Below, in pieces: positions 40,102 to 48,665 of a DNA stretch of 64,000 nucleotides (position 1 is the stretch's first letter; every line of letters begins with the position of its first letter). A program made the position numbers and the translations under genes. The stretch lies in the NCBI RefSeq assembly GCF_006386545.1, contig NZ_SWAR01000011.1, forward strand, positions 62,001 to 126,000. The letters run 5' to 3'. The notes beneath the pieces are model-generated. The model saw nothing but the letters and a program-made list of their open reading frames with translations. It was not told the origin of the DNA and ran no database searches. The stretch comes from Methylibium rhizosphaerae (GTDB taxonomy: Bacteria; Pseudomonadota; Gammaproteobacteria; Burkholderiales; Burkholderiaceae_C).

Positions 40102-40593
40102 TCACTTGCACTGCTTGGGGTCCAGCGCCTTGGCTCGGCATTCCTTGAAATGCTTGTCCGGCAGTTGGGCCTTGATCTTCTCTCTTGCTTCTTTGTACTT
40201 CTTCTTGCACTCTTCGGAAAGGTGAGGCTCGATGGCATCGAAGTCGTCATCGGCCGCCTTGTCCAGATTCGCAACGTCGTTCTTGATCCGTGTCTGGCCA
40301 CCCTTGCCGCCATAGGTGCGGCTGTGCTTTCTGTGAACGCCTCCTGGGATGGCCACTGTCAGCGCATCCATTTTGACGAACCTTCTGAAGCACTTGCGCT
40401 GCTTCTTGGTCAGGCCCTTGGCGTGCGGTTCCGAGGCCGCAAGCATCGACGCGGTGGCCGGCACGTGATCGCGGTTCTGCTTGTTGGTCTTCTGCTTGCC
40501 TTGCTCGCGGTAGGTGGCGACGTCGCCGCATTTCAGCGGGCCGGTGTTGGGCGTCTGCTTTTCACCCGCCGAGGTCAGTGTGTTGTCAGCCAT
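40102..40593 (-). CDS. Candidate nuclease toxin (T6SS cargo)
   Basis: A 163-residue basic, lysine-rich protein. It has the pattern CGDVATYREQ, then RDHVPATASM, then AIPGGVHRKHSRTYGGKGG. A DHxP motif followed by a His-rich HxxHxRTYGG segment is shared with predicted HNH/His-Me-like nuclease domains attached to PAAR proteins in T6SS loci. Conserved-looking Asp and His residues could bind a metal ion. It starts 8 bp inside the end of the PAAR gene, so the two are translated together but are separate polypeptides. Two candidate immunity genes follow. Nuclease activity is a prediction from motif and context only. Confidence 0.72.
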   Translation of the reverse strand: MADNTLTSAGEKQTPNTGPLKCGDVATYREQGKQKTNKQNRDHVPATASMLAASEPHAKGLTKKQRKCFRRFVKMDALTVAIPGGVHRKHSRTYGGKGGQTRIKNDVANLDKAADDDFDAIEPHLSEECKKKYKEAREKIKAQLPDKHFKECRAKALDPKQCK

Positions 40594-40972
40594 TGTTGGT
40601 CATGGCATCGCCGAGAAGCTGGATGTTCTTGCCTTCGGCCTTCACATCCATCGAACCCGGTGCTACGAACTTGGTCTTACCCTGCGTCTGGGCAGACACG
40701 ACTCCGCCGCCAGTTCCCTGGCTCGCCACGTCGGGCGAAGGCTGGCTCATGAAGTACGAGCCCTTGATGGCGATCTTCTTGCCTTCGATCTTGACCGTCG
40801 ATGTGGCATCGCTGAGTCGGTCACGAGATTGGCCGATGTTTGGCAGCGGCGTCGGAATGAAGGGCGCGGGCGGGCCTGGCATCTTGCAGATGTTCGGGAT
40901 GTCTGCGGGCGCCATGCCCATGCTGCCCTCGGTCACCGGTGTCTTGGGCGGGTTCACCCCGACGCTCATCAT
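40586..40972 (-). CDS. DUF4150 PAAR-like spike-tip protein
   Basis: A 128-residue DUF4150 (PAAR-like) protein that sharpens the VgrG spike and carries effectors. It opens with PPKTPVTEGSMGMAPADIPNICKMPGPPAPFIPTPLPNIGQSRD (landmark), the family signature of Pro-rich strands, and ends in the strand AEGKNIQLLGDAM. GGGAGA precedes the start; ATG 40969 is an equally good start. Unlike many relatives it has no fused C-terminal toxin; a separate toxin gene overlaps its 3' end by 8 bp. It follows the ketosynthase-like and DUF2169 genes in the same direction. Confidence 0.9.
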   Translation of the reverse strand: MMSVGVNPPKTPVTEGSMGMAPADIPNICKMPGPPAPFIPTPLPNIGQSRDRLSDATSTVKIEGKKIAIKGSYFMSQPSPDVASQGTGGGVVSAQTQGKTKFVAPGSMDVKAEGKNIQLLGDAMTNNG

Positions 40973-40993
40973 TTGGAATGTCTCCCTGCGGTC

Positions 40994-42067
40994 TTAGATT
41001 TCGAGCGCGATGGCCGAGCGGTAGCCGCTGTCTGAGCCGGCCCACAGCAGCAGGTGGTGGCCCTTGGCATGCCCACGCAACTTGGATGCAACGGCCAGCG
41101 TCACGAACAGCGGCCCGGATGCCGCACCCACATCGCCCCAGCAGTCGGCCGGCGACACGTAGTCGTGGGCGTCGCGGAATGCGTCCTGGGTGCGAAGCAT
41201 TGCGAAAGCGAACTCTTCATTGCGGAAGCGCTCGCCGTTCAGGTCGCAGTAGGTGAGGGTGATCTGTTCCTGAGGCAGCTTGAGGTTTTGCGTGACAGTG
41301 GCAATGACGGCGGTCAGGCCCTCACCGAGGCTGGGCTCGTTTGAGCGCAAAGGGTTCGGCTCCAAGGCGGTGGCACCCGAGTGAATGCGCGCAAGTGCGG
41401 GCCGGCCGGTGCGTTGCACAACGCTTTGCCGCACGAGCAGGCAGGCGCCGGCTGCTTCACCGGGCGCGAAGCCGCCGCGGATGTCTTGGGTCTTGAGCCG
41501 GTGATGGATCTCAAGCGATCGGATGGTCTGTTCGTCGTGGTAGGAGTCGACACCGATCACCAGCACGGCCTGGTACTGGGCCTGGGCCAGCCACCGCGCG
41601 CCGGCCTGCAGCGCCAGGAGGCCGCCCGCATGCCCGCGTGGCAGGACACGTATCGCCTGCGTCGGCAGACCGAGGTCGGCCGCCACGGCGGCAGACAGCT
41701 GCGCTTCGAGGTCGACAGGCAGGCCGGCTCGTGGCTCCGGCAGGGCCAGCACACAACAGTCGGGAACGATCCGCCCCCCCGAGTTCGTCGGGCCTAATGC
41801 TTCACTGGCAGCCGCCCGCAGCATGTCGAGCATGCGCTGCTTGATCGCGACATCGGGGTCGATGAAGGGGTCTGCCGCAAACTGCACCACCTCTCCGGAG
41901 TTGTCGACGAAGAGGGGGTTGAGCGCGAGGCCTGAGATGCCGCCGCGCACCGCAGCCGCCGTGGCAGGCGCGCTGGCACCGATGGCGGTGCGGGCCCCGA
42001 TGCCGACGACCATGATCTGCTCCGAGCCGTCGCACGCCCAGGCGGACACCTTGATGGCCGGGTTCAT
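40994..42067 (-). CDS. Ketosynthase/thiolase-fold protein of the effector module, probably inactive
   Basis: A 357-residue protein with the beta-ketoacyl-synthase fold (VVGIGARTAIGASAPATAAAVR, VLVIGVDSYHD, WGDVGAASGPLFVTLA). By alignment by eye, the catalytic Cys of the ACxSG motif is replaced (RGHAGG) and both catalytic His positions are lost (YCDLNGE for NAHGT; WGDVGAASG for GHTLGAAG). It should therefore lack condensing activity. Such genes recur next to DUF2169 and DUF4150 genes in T6SS islands; an adaptor or chaperone role for PAAR loading is inferred. GGAAG lies 7 bp before ATG 42067. It overlaps nothing and lies 13 bp after the DUF2169 stop. Confidence 0.82.
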   Translation of the reverse strand: MNPAIKVSAWACDGSEQIMVVGIGARTAIGASAPATAAAVRGGISGLALNPLFVDNSGEVVQFAADPFIDPDVAIKQRMLDMLRAAASEALGPTNSGGRIVPDCCVLALPEPRAGLPVDLEAQLSAAVAADLGLPTQAIRVLPRGHAGGLLALQAGARWLAQAQYQAVLVIGVDSYHDEQTIRSLEIHHRLKTQDIRGGFAPGEAAGACLLVRQSVVQRTGRPALARIHSGATALEPNPLRSNEPSLGEGLTAVIATVTQNLKLPQEQITLTYCDLNGERFRNEEFAFAMLRTQDAFRDAHDYVSPADCWGDVGAASGPLFVTLAVASKLRGHAKGHHLLLWAGSDSGYRSAIALEI

Positions 42068-42080
42068 GGCTGCGCTTCCA

Positions 42081-43097
42081 TCATGCGGCCCGCTTCTCGA
42101 CCACCAGCGTTTCGTCGAGCTCGTCGGCGCGCCGATTGCAGATGAGCGAGGTCTGCCAGGCGAGCACCAGGCGGGCGGCATTCGGCTCGATGATGACGGT
42201 GCACAACTGGCCTTCGTGGTCCACACGCTTGCTCCCGAAGCGTGTGCGAAAGCCGAACTTCACCTTGGGAATGTCGAAGGCGAGGACACCCGACTCCGAC
42301 ATTCCGTTCACCTCGACGTGCTCTCCGCCCTCAAGGTAGCCGTCAGCCTGTTGGTCCGCGGGAGCGCAGTTGCCGTAGCGGGGGTTGAAGTCGGCGGCCC
42401 ACAGCGGGAAGCGTGTCTTGCGCCATTGCTCGTCATATGTGCCGGCAAGCTCGCGTCGAGGCGACCAGGCGCAATCGATGGCGTTGAAGCCGGCCGGCGC
42501 CGGACGGTCTTTCCAGTTGCCGATCAAGTCGCCGGGGTATTCAATGTTGGGTAGCCGCGTGCCTTCGCAGTTTTCTGCGCGGACGGCGAATCCGGTGCCC
42601 ACAGGGTTGCGTTCATCAAGGCGGTGATCCTTGGGGTCTGAAGACGAGCGGTCCCATCCACCATAGGCGCGTTCGTAGGTGATGGGCATACGCTCGAACG
42701 GCTCGGGGTCGGAGATCTTCAAACCGAGCACATGCCGTTTCCAGGTGCGGTCTCCGGTGACCCGCAAGCGCTTGTGGATAGATCCGGTGCGCAACGCGAC
42801 GTCGACCGACGTGGCCAGCCTGCCGCGCGGAACGATGGCATCGCCACACACAAGGATGTCAGTGGCGGGCTTCAACGCGAACAGGTCCGACTCGTACTGC
42901 AAGCTGCTTTGCCCGAACTCGCTGTACGGCTGGGCGATCTGCCGCACCGGGTCGTTCTTTGCGGCGAGGCGGCAACTGCCATCGGGTTGGATGTCGAACG
43001 TCGCCTTCACGACCACCAGCCAGAGCTTGTTGCCGGCCCCGTCTCGCAGCCAGCCATAGTCGGCTGCAAACGGTGTTTGATTTGCAATGAGCCACAT
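42081..43097 (-). CDS. DUF2169 protein, T6SS effector adaptor
   Basis: A 338-residue DUF2169 member. Family hallmarks are the N-terminal NQTPFAADYGWLRDGAGNKLWLVVVKATFDI, VCGDAIVP, the central PITYERAYGGWDR and the C-terminal FRTRFGSK region. In other T6SS loci DUF2169 genes sit next to PAAR effector genes and act as adaptors that stabilise or load them. Here it lies between DUF6484/VgrG and the ketosynthase-like/PAAR genes, matching that order. Soluble and cytoplasmic. Its start lies 15 bp after the DUF6484 stop. Confidence 0.88.
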   Translation of the reverse strand: MWLIANQTPFAADYGWLRDGAGNKLWLVVVKATFDIQPDGSCRLAAKNDPVRQIAQPYSEFGQSSLQYESDLFALKPATDILVCGDAIVPRGRLATSVDVALRTGSIHKRLRVTGDRTWKRHVLGLKISDPEPFERMPITYERAYGGWDRSSSDPKDHRLDERNPVGTGFAVRAENCEGTRLPNIEYPGDLIGNWKDRPAPAGFNAIDCAWSPRRELAGTYDEQWRKTRFPLWAADFNPRYGNCAPADQQADGYLEGGEHVEVNGMSESGVLAFDIPKVKFGFRTRFGSKRVDHEGQLCTVIIEPNAARLVLAWQTSLICNRRADELDETLVVEKRAA

Positions 43098-43112
43098 GGC
43101 CGACGGGCGCGA

Positions 43113-43673
43113 TCAGTTGAGCTGGATTGAGCCGCCCTTGATGCGGTTCACACCAGTCGAGCGGCTGAGCACATACGAACCTTCGAGCAGCACCTTGCCG
43201 GCCTTCGTGAGCGTGATGCTGGCCTTGCCACAGCGCAGTACCAGTTGCTCCTTTGCGCTCACCACCATGCGTTCGCCGTCGGCCGTCACTTCGACCTGAG
43301 GCGGCCTTTCAGCCAGCGGCCAGGCGGCTTCGCCCTGCAGCACACCCATCACGATGGGCCGGGCCGGATCACCGTGTTCGAACATCAGCACGACTTGCCG
43401 CCCGATGTGGGCGGCGTGCAGGTCGATCACCGTCCGCGCACGGCAGGCAGCCGCGTCGGGCACCGATGGATCGACAACCAGCGGCGTACGCCCGTCGTCG
43501 GCCAGAGCCACCAGTTCACCCATCGCCACGCCGTTGCCGGCTCTGCCGCCAAACGCAGCGTTGTCGCGCTGCGGGGTTTGCACGAGTTGGCGCAGCAAGG
43601 CAACGCTGTCGTCGGCCGCCTCGATGACTTGCGGCGCACCGCCGGCATCTGGACCTTCGAGTCTTCCACCCAT
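43113..43673 (-). CDS. DUF6484 VgrG-associated protein
   Basis: A 186-residue protein. The middle reads GELVALADDGRTPLVVDP...RQVVLMFEHGDPARPIVMGVL, the DUF6484 signature. The C terminus, MVVSAKEQLVLRCGKASITLTKAGKVLLEGSYVLSRSTG, is a beta-strand repeat like the gp5/VgrG spike (the same GxASITxxxxGxxxxxG pattern as the VgrG end). It could extend or cap the spike, or help assemble it with PAAR. It lies 13 bp after the vgrG stop and is likely cotranslated. The biochemical function is unknown. Confidence 0.8.
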   Translation of the reverse strand: MGGRLEGPDAGGAPQVIEAADDSVALLRQLVQTPQRDNAAFGGRAGNGVAMGELVALADDGRTPLVVDPSVPDAAACRARTVIDLHAAHIGRQVVLMFEHGDPARPIVMGVLQGEAAWPLAERPPQVEVTADGERMVVSAKEQLVLRCGKASITLTKAGKVLLEGSYVLSRSTGVNRIKGGSIQLN

Positions 43674-43686
43674 GAGTTGCCCTCGT

Positions 43687-45972
43687 TCAGTTCTGCAAGA
43701 CCTTCGAACCCTTGATCACCACGTTGCTGCTCGCCTTCACGTTGATCTTTCCCGAGCCATCAATCGTGATGTCTTTGCCCTTGATCGTTATCGTCCCGTC
43801 CTTCTTCATCGTGATGCTGGCGCTGCCGGTCTTGATGGTCACGGAGTCGCCGGCATCGATGACGAGGTTCTTGCCGACTTTCAGGCTGTCGTCCTGCCCC
43901 ACGTCCGCACTGCGCGCCTTGCCCACCTTGGTGGTCTGCCCGCCGCCCACGCTGACGCTGCGATCCGCGCCCACGTCGAGGCTCTGCTTCGCCCCCACGC
44001 TGGTGGACTGGTTTGCGCCCACGGTGATGCTCTGAGCCGCACCCACCGCGATGGTCTGTGCTGCGCCGATGGCCACTTCCTGCGCCGCGCCGATCGCGAT
44101 GGTTTCGTTCACCCCCACGCTGTGCGTGCGCTGCAGCGCCACGGTGGCGGTTTCGCTCGCACCCACCGTGATGGAGCGGTTGCTGGCGATGTTGATGGTT
44201 TCGTTGGCGCCCACGCTTTCCGTGCGGTTGGCGCCGATCGTGATGTCTTCATTGGCGCCCACGCTTTCGGTGCGGTTCACACCGATCGTGATGCTTTCGT
44301 TGTTGCCGACGCTTTCGGTGCGGTCCACGCCTACGGTGACGGTCTCGTTGTTGTCGATCGTCTTCTTGCGGTCGTGCTTGACGTGTTCGGTCTCGTCGTT
44401 GTCGATCGTCTTGGTGCGGTCATGCCCGACCCAGTGCGTCTCGTCGTTTTCGACTTCGATGTCCTGGTTCTTCTCGGCGTGGATCCACAGCTGCTCCGCG
44501 CCCTTCTTGTCCTCGAAGCGGATCGCATTGGCGTTGGCGGCAGCCCCGCCGGTGGTCGAACGTGTGAGCACGCCGCTTTGGGTCTTGTTGTCGGGCAGGC
44601 CCCACGGCGGCATCTGCTCGGCGTTGTAGACGCGTCCGGTGATGATGGGCTGGTCGGGGTCGCCTTCCAGGAAGTCGACCACGACCTCCTGGCCGATGCG
44701 CGGGATCTGCATGAAGCCCCAGTTCTTGCCGGCCCAGGGCTGCGACACGCGCACCCAGCAGGAGCTGTTCTCGTCCTGCTTGCCCAGCCGGTCCCAATGG
44801 AACTGCACCTTCACGCGGCCGTACTCGTCGGTGTAGATCTCGTCGCCCTTGGGTCCCACCACCACGGCGGTCTGCGGCCCCTGCACGATGGGCTTGGGCG
44901 TCAGGCGTTGCGAGCGGAAAGGCTCGCGGCTGGGCAGCGCGGTGAAGTTGCAGCGAAAGCGCGGCCCGCTGGACATCTGCGACTCGTATTCGTCGAACTC
45001 GAACTCCGTGCTGGCGGAGACGACCAGGTATTCGCGGTTCTGGTCTTCACGCGTCTGGCCGGTCAGCTTGAACAGGCAGCCGGCCGCGATGCCGCGTGCG
45101 TTGCCCGCACCCATGGCACGCTCGTGGCAGCACTGCAGTTCTTCGAGCCGCGTGCGAACGTAATGCTCGCCGTCGGCGTTGACGTTGTATTCGCCGGGGT
45201 AGTCGTAGAACTCGCCTGCCGCCTCGGCATGCTCGCGCTTGTGCTTGGTGGACACGCGCAGGTCGGTGCTCGGCTTGGTGAAGTCGTAGTCCTCGAGCAT
45301 GTAGGCGCCAGTCTGGATCTCGCGGTCGAACAGCCAGTCGCCCACGTACTCCTGATCGAGCCGGCCGCCGCGGTCGTGCGGGATGAACGGCACGCTGCCA
45401 TAGCCCTCGAACGGAGAATGGGCGCTCGGGCTGTCGGCCAGCACCAGCGTATGCTTGCCGTCCTTGTGCTCGAAGAAGTAGTAGATGCCCTCGTGCTCCA
45501 TCAGGCGGCTCACGAAGTTGAAGTCGGTCTCGCGGTACTGCACGCAGTAGTCCCACTCGCTGTAGCTTCCGGTCAGGCGGTTCTCGAAGGCGGCCGCGGG
45601 GTACTTGTCGAAGATCTCCTTCACGATGTCGGGCACCTTCTTCTTCTGGAAGATGCGGCAGTCGCTCGTGCGGGTGAGCAGCCAGAGCCAGGGCCGCGCG
45701 GTGAAGCGATAGCGGAAGTAGCGGCCGGTCACGCCCACGAGGCCGAAGCGCGTCACGTAGCCGTCGAAGCAGCGCGGCCCGCCGCCTTCCGCCAGCTCCA
45801 GCTTCACCGTGACGTTCTTGCCGAGGATCTCGTCGGGGTTGACGTCGTTCTTCTTCGAGAGCACCTCGATCTGGTACTCGAACAGGCGGCCCATCTCCTC
45901 GGTCGCGCTCATCGAGCGGAACAGCAGCACGTCGGCGCCCAGAGGGGTGGCGATCTCCATCACGCGTGGCAT
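43687..45972 (-). CDS. vgrG: VgrG (TssI), T6SS spike protein
   Basis: A 761-residue VgrG. The N-terminal gp27/gp44-like region begins ATPLGADVLLFRSMSATEEMGRLFEYQIEVLS. The gp5 OB-fold contains IGQEVVVDFLEGDPDQPIITGRVYNAEQMPPW. DUF2345-type repeats and a long beta-helix (about residues 480-740) have repeating units like GVNRTESVGANE and GAAQTIAVGAAQ. It has no C-terminal toxin extension, so it is a structural spike that carries separate cargo. It is the first gene of the effector module (DUF6484, DUF2169, ketosynthase-like, PAAR, toxin). The repeat codons create a 24-bp periodicity in DNA from about 43.9 to 44.4 kb. Confidence 0.97.
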   Translation of the reverse strand: MPRVMEIATPLGADVLLFRSMSATEEMGRLFEYQIEVLSKKNDVNPDEILGKNVTVKLELAEGGGPRCFDGYVTRFGLVGVTGRYFRYRFTARPWLWLLTRTSDCRIFQKKKVPDIVKEIFDKYPAAAFENRLTGSYSEWDYCVQYRETDFNFVSRLMEHEGIYYFFEHKDGKHTLVLADSPSAHSPFEGYGSVPFIPHDRGGRLDQEYVGDWLFDREIQTGAYMLEDYDFTKPSTDLRVSTKHKREHAEAAGEFYDYPGEYNVNADGEHYVRTRLEELQCCHERAMGAGNARGIAAGCLFKLTGQTREDQNREYLVVSASTEFEFDEYESQMSSGPRFRCNFTALPSREPFRSQRLTPKPIVQGPQTAVVVGPKGDEIYTDEYGRVKVQFHWDRLGKQDENSSCWVRVSQPWAGKNWGFMQIPRIGQEVVVDFLEGDPDQPIITGRVYNAEQMPPWGLPDNKTQSGVLTRSTTGGAAANANAIRFEDKKGAEQLWIHAEKNQDIEVENDETHWVGHDRTKTIDNDETEHVKHDRKKTIDNNETVTVGVDRTESVGNNESITIGVNRTESVGANEDITIGANRTESVGANETINIASNRSITVGASETATVALQRTHSVGVNETIAIGAAQEVAIGAAQTIAVGAAQSITVGANQSTSVGAKQSLDVGADRSVSVGGGQTTKVGKARSADVGQDDSLKVGKNLVIDAGDSVTIKTGSASITMKKDGTITIKGKDITIDGSGKINVKASSNVVIKGSKVLQN

Positions 45973-46015
45973 GGTGGGCTCCCTCCTTCGATGTGATGGT
46001 CTCGCGCTCGCATGC

Positions 46016-46405
46016 TCAGGCCTCCTTCGCGGCCAGCAGGGCCTTGAGCCTGACCCAGTCGGCCCGGGCGGCGCTCGCGCCGCGAACCGCGCGCATCGCG
46101 CGGCCCATGGCCTTGCGCACGGCGCCCTGCCCGGCGCGCTCGCGGATCTGCGCTTCGATCCAGTCGATGTCGAAGCCCTGCCACTCGCCCGCCGGCACGT
46201 TCAGGTTGCCTGCCAGCAGGGGCTCCAGCTCCTCGGTGAAGACGTGCTCCAGCTCATCGCGGCGCAGGCCGGTGCCCGTCACCACCTGGGCGATGCGCGC
46301 CAGGTCGCGCTCGTCGAGCTCGGTGTCGAGGAACAGCTCCGACAACGCCGCGCGTGCTGCTCGCAGGCGCGCGCCGGCGTGGGTGTCGTCGTTGGTGTCG
46401 TTCAA
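46016..46405 (-). CDS. DUF7079-type small protein, partner of the glycine-zipper protein
   Basis: A 129-residue soluble helical protein: RAARAALSELFLDTELDERDLARIAQVV, ELEHVFTEELEPLLAGNLNVPAGEWQGFDIDWIE match the DUF7079 pattern. Its TTG start overlaps the stop of the upstream gene (TTGA), so production is coupled. The tight pairing with a membrane-active-looking protein in a T6SS locus makes it a candidate immunity or chaperone protein, but immunity proteins to pore formers are usually membrane proteins and this one is not, so chaperone fits better. Confidence 0.72.
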   Translation of the reverse strand: MNDTNDDTHAGARLRAARAALSELFLDTELDERDLARIAQVVTGTGLRRDELEHVFTEELEPLLAGNLNVPAGEWQGFDIDWIEAQIRERAGQGAVRKAMGRAMRAVRGASAARADWVRLKALLAAKEA

Positions 46406-47268
46406 AAGCCTTCTCCCAGCCAGTCGGCGAACTCGCGCAACTGTTCGTCGTAGAGGTCTGCGGCCGTGCTGCCGGCCAGCGCCCCCATGATGCCCCCCAC
46501 GATGAACAGCGCCGTGCTGCACACCGGCGCACCCGGTCCGCACACCAGCCCGGTGGCGGCCCCGGCCAGCGCCCCGCCGGCCGCCCCGCCGCCCAGCACC
46601 AGGCCCTCGCGCAGGCCGGCATGCACCTTGTTCTCGGCCGTCCAGATGTTGTAGGTCGACACGGCCACGGTGAACACCAGGCAGCCGCGGCCCACCAGAC
46701 GCCAGCGCGGAATGCTCGAGGTGACGCTCGCTCGCGAGCGCCCGGCCGACTCGATGATGCTTTCGAACACCTGGCGCCGCTCCACCACGCTGAGCTGGGC
46801 GAAGGTGCGCCCGGGGAATAGCTTGGCCACCTTTTCGTCCACCAGCGCAGCCAGCGGCTTGCCGGCCGCCTTGAGGCGCTCCGCCTGCGCACGTCCCATC
46901 ACGCTGCTCTGCAGCCTGGCCTCTTCCATGATGGCGTTGCGCATTTCCACCGCGAAACGGGCGCCTTCCTGCGCGGTGGCGCGGCCGGCACGCACATCGG
47001 CCAGCACCTGCTGGGCCATCTGCCCGATCTTGCGCACGTAGTTCTCGCGCACGCCGGCATCGTTGATGAAGGCCCGCCCGAAATTGAGCGCCGTGGCCTC
47101 CATCGCCGCGAGCGCCTGCCGCAACGCGTCGAATTCCTGCACCCGGCTCGCCGGCGAGCCTACGGATCCCGGCATCGCGCTGGGCTGCAGGCACAGGCTG
47201 CCGTCGGGCAGCGGCGCGGTCGGCCGCGTCTGCACGCAGGTGACTCCGGGTGCGCCGCCGCCCGCCAT
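46402..47268 (-). CDS. Glycine-zipper protein, candidate membrane-targeting T6SS effector
   Basis: A 288-residue protein. The N-terminal 180 residues are soluble and helical (AALNFG... QVLADVRAGRAT, FPGRTFAQLSVVERRQVFESIIESAG). The C-terminal third has a hydrophobic helix (GRGCLVFTVAVSTYNIW) and then glycine-zipper helices (GLVLGGGAAGGALAGAATGLVCG, ALFIVGGIMGALAGSTAADLY), a pattern found in pore-forming or membrane-inserting effectors. No signal peptide. It lies between the TPR/methyltransferase and vgrG genes and overlaps a DUF7079 gene. Effector function is inference from pattern and place. Confidence 0.72.
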   Translation of the reverse strand: MAGGGAPGVTCVQTRPTAPLPDGSLCLQPSAMPGSVGSPASRVQEFDALRQALAAMEATALNFGRAFINDAGVRENYVRKIGQMAQQVLADVRAGRATAQEGARFAVEMRNAIMEEARLQSSVMGRAQAERLKAAGKPLAALVDEKVAKLFPGRTFAQLSVVERRQVFESIIESAGRSRASVTSSIPRWRLVGRGCLVFTVAVSTYNIWTAENKVHAGLREGLVLGGGAAGGALAGAATGLVCGPGAPVCSTALFIVGGIMGALAGSTAADLYDEQLREFADWLGEGF

Positions 47269-47270
47269 GG

Positions 47271-48665
47271 TCAGGCTCCCTGCGCCGCGGCGTCTTCACG
47301 CGCGGCGGCATCGGTGGCCGGCGATGCCGCTGCCTGTGCCGTGGCCAGCCAGCCCTCGACCGGCTTGCCGCCTTCGGTGCGCAGGTGCACACGCTGCAGC
47401 GTGACCGGCGCGAGGCCGGCCGCCTCCAGCGCCTCGCGCACATAGGCCTGCGCATGGCTGTAGCGGCCATGCGGATTGAGGTGGTAGCCCGCGCCCGGCG
47501 GGTCGGCGTCGAGCGCCTCCACGGTGAAGATGAAGCCGCCGCCCGGGCGCAGTGCATGCGTGGCGGCGCGCGCCACGCCGTGCAGCTCGCCGAAGTAGCA
47601 CAGCGTGTCGGCCGACACGATGAGGTCGTAGCCCTGCGCCGGCGCGGCCTCGATGAAGGCGGTGAGCTCGGCCCGGGCCAGCCGGTCGTACACCTGCCGC
47701 GGCTCCGCCTTGGCCAGCATCTGCGCAGAGAGGTCCACCCCGTCGAGCCGGCGCGCATAGGGCGCCAGCAGCGGGCCGCACAGGCCGGTGCCGCAGCCGG
47801 CGTCGAGCACCTCGAGTGCGCGACGGGGCTCGCCGCAGAGCCCGGCCACCGCCTGCGCGATCAGCTCGGGCGCCCGGTAGTGCAGCTTCGCCAGCTTGGC
47901 ATCGAAACTGTCGGCGAAACGGTCGAACACGTTCTCCACATAGCCGTCGTCGGCGCGCCGCGGCACGTTCTCGCCGGTGCAGGCGGCCAGGTAGTGGCGC
48001 GGCACCGGGTTGTCCGGCTCCTCGGCCATCCATTCGCGGTAGACCTGCGCGGCTTCGTCGAGCCGGCCCAGCGTGTAGTAGGCCACCCCGAGCAGCTTGC
48101 GCGCCTGCGAGTGGCGCGGCCTCAGCACCAGCGCCTCGCAGTAGGCGGCCAGCGCCTCGTTCTTGCGGCCCAGCGCATCGAGCAGGCTGCCCAGGTTGGT
48201 GTAGGCGTCGGCGTACTTCGGATCGAGCTCGATGGCGCGGCGGTAGGCCGCCTCGGCTTCGGCTGGCCGCTGCTGGTGGCGCCGCAGCGCGCCGAGGTTG
48301 TTGTGGATGTCGGCCCGGTCCGGCGCCAGCCGCGCGGCTTCTTCGTAGGCCTGCGCGGCCTCGTCGACACGGCCCATCTCGAGCAGCACGTTGCCGGCGT
48401 TGTTGTGCCAGTCCGGCACCGTGGCATTGGCTCCGATCGAGCGGCGGATGAGTTCCAGCGCGCGCTCGCTGCGGCCGCGCTGGTGTTGCAGCACGCCGAG
48501 GAAATGCAGGGCATCGGCGTTGCCGGGTGCTGCCTTCAGGATGCGCTCGTACAGCTTCTGGGCGTCGTCGAGCCCGCCGCGGCGATGCACGGTCACCGCG
48601 AGCTGCAGCGCCTCAAGCACGCCCAGCTCGGCGGGGGCCCTGATGACCCGGCGGTTGCGTTTCAT
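47271..48665 (-). CDS. TPR-domain SAM-dependent methyltransferase
   Basis: A 464-residue two-part protein. The first 270 residues are about seven TPR units (HNNAGNVLLEMGRVDEAAQAYEEAARLAPD, YTNLGSLLDALGRKNEALAAYCEALVLRP). The rest is a class I methyltransferase with SAM-binding VLDAGCGTGLCGPLL near residue 300, FDRFADSFDAKLAKLHYRAPELI before it, and DLIVSADTLCYFGEL after. The substrate is unknown. Such fusions recur in T6SS clusters of this group. ATG 48665 overlaps the clpV stop (TGATG). It may modify a T6SS component; this is inference. Confidence 0.88.
   Translation of the reverse strand: MKRNRRVIRAPAELGVLEALQLAVTVHRRGGLDDAQKLYERILKAAPGNADALHFLGVLQHQRGRSERALELIRRSIGANATVPDWHNNAGNVLLEMGRVDEAAQAYEEAARLAPDRADIHNNLGALRRHQQRPAEAEAAYRRAIELDPKYADAYTNLGSLLDALGRKNEALAAYCEALVLRPRHSQARKLLGVAYYTLGRLDEAAQVYREWMAEEPDNPVPRHYLAACTGENVPRRADDGYVENVFDRFADSFDAKLAKLHYRAPELIAQAVAGLCGEPRRALEVLDAGCGTGLCGPLLAPYARRLDGVDLSAQMLAKAEPRQVYDRLARAELTAFIEAAPAQGYDLIVSADTLCYFGELHGVARAATHALRPGGGFIFTVEALDADPPGAGYHLNPHGRYSHAQAYVREALEAAGLAPVTLQRVHLRTEGGKPVEGWLATAQAAASPATDAAAREDAAAQGA

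Noticed and set aside
40994-42067. Reading the ketosynthase-like gene as a fatty-acid or polyketide enzyme
   Set aside because: The catalytic Cys and both His residues appear to be replaced, and no acyl carrier or reductase gene is near.
43860-44450. Periodic 24-bp pattern suggestive of a tandem repeat or CRISPR-like array
   Set aside because: It is the codon pattern of the VgrG beta-helix repeats; units vary and there are no spacers.
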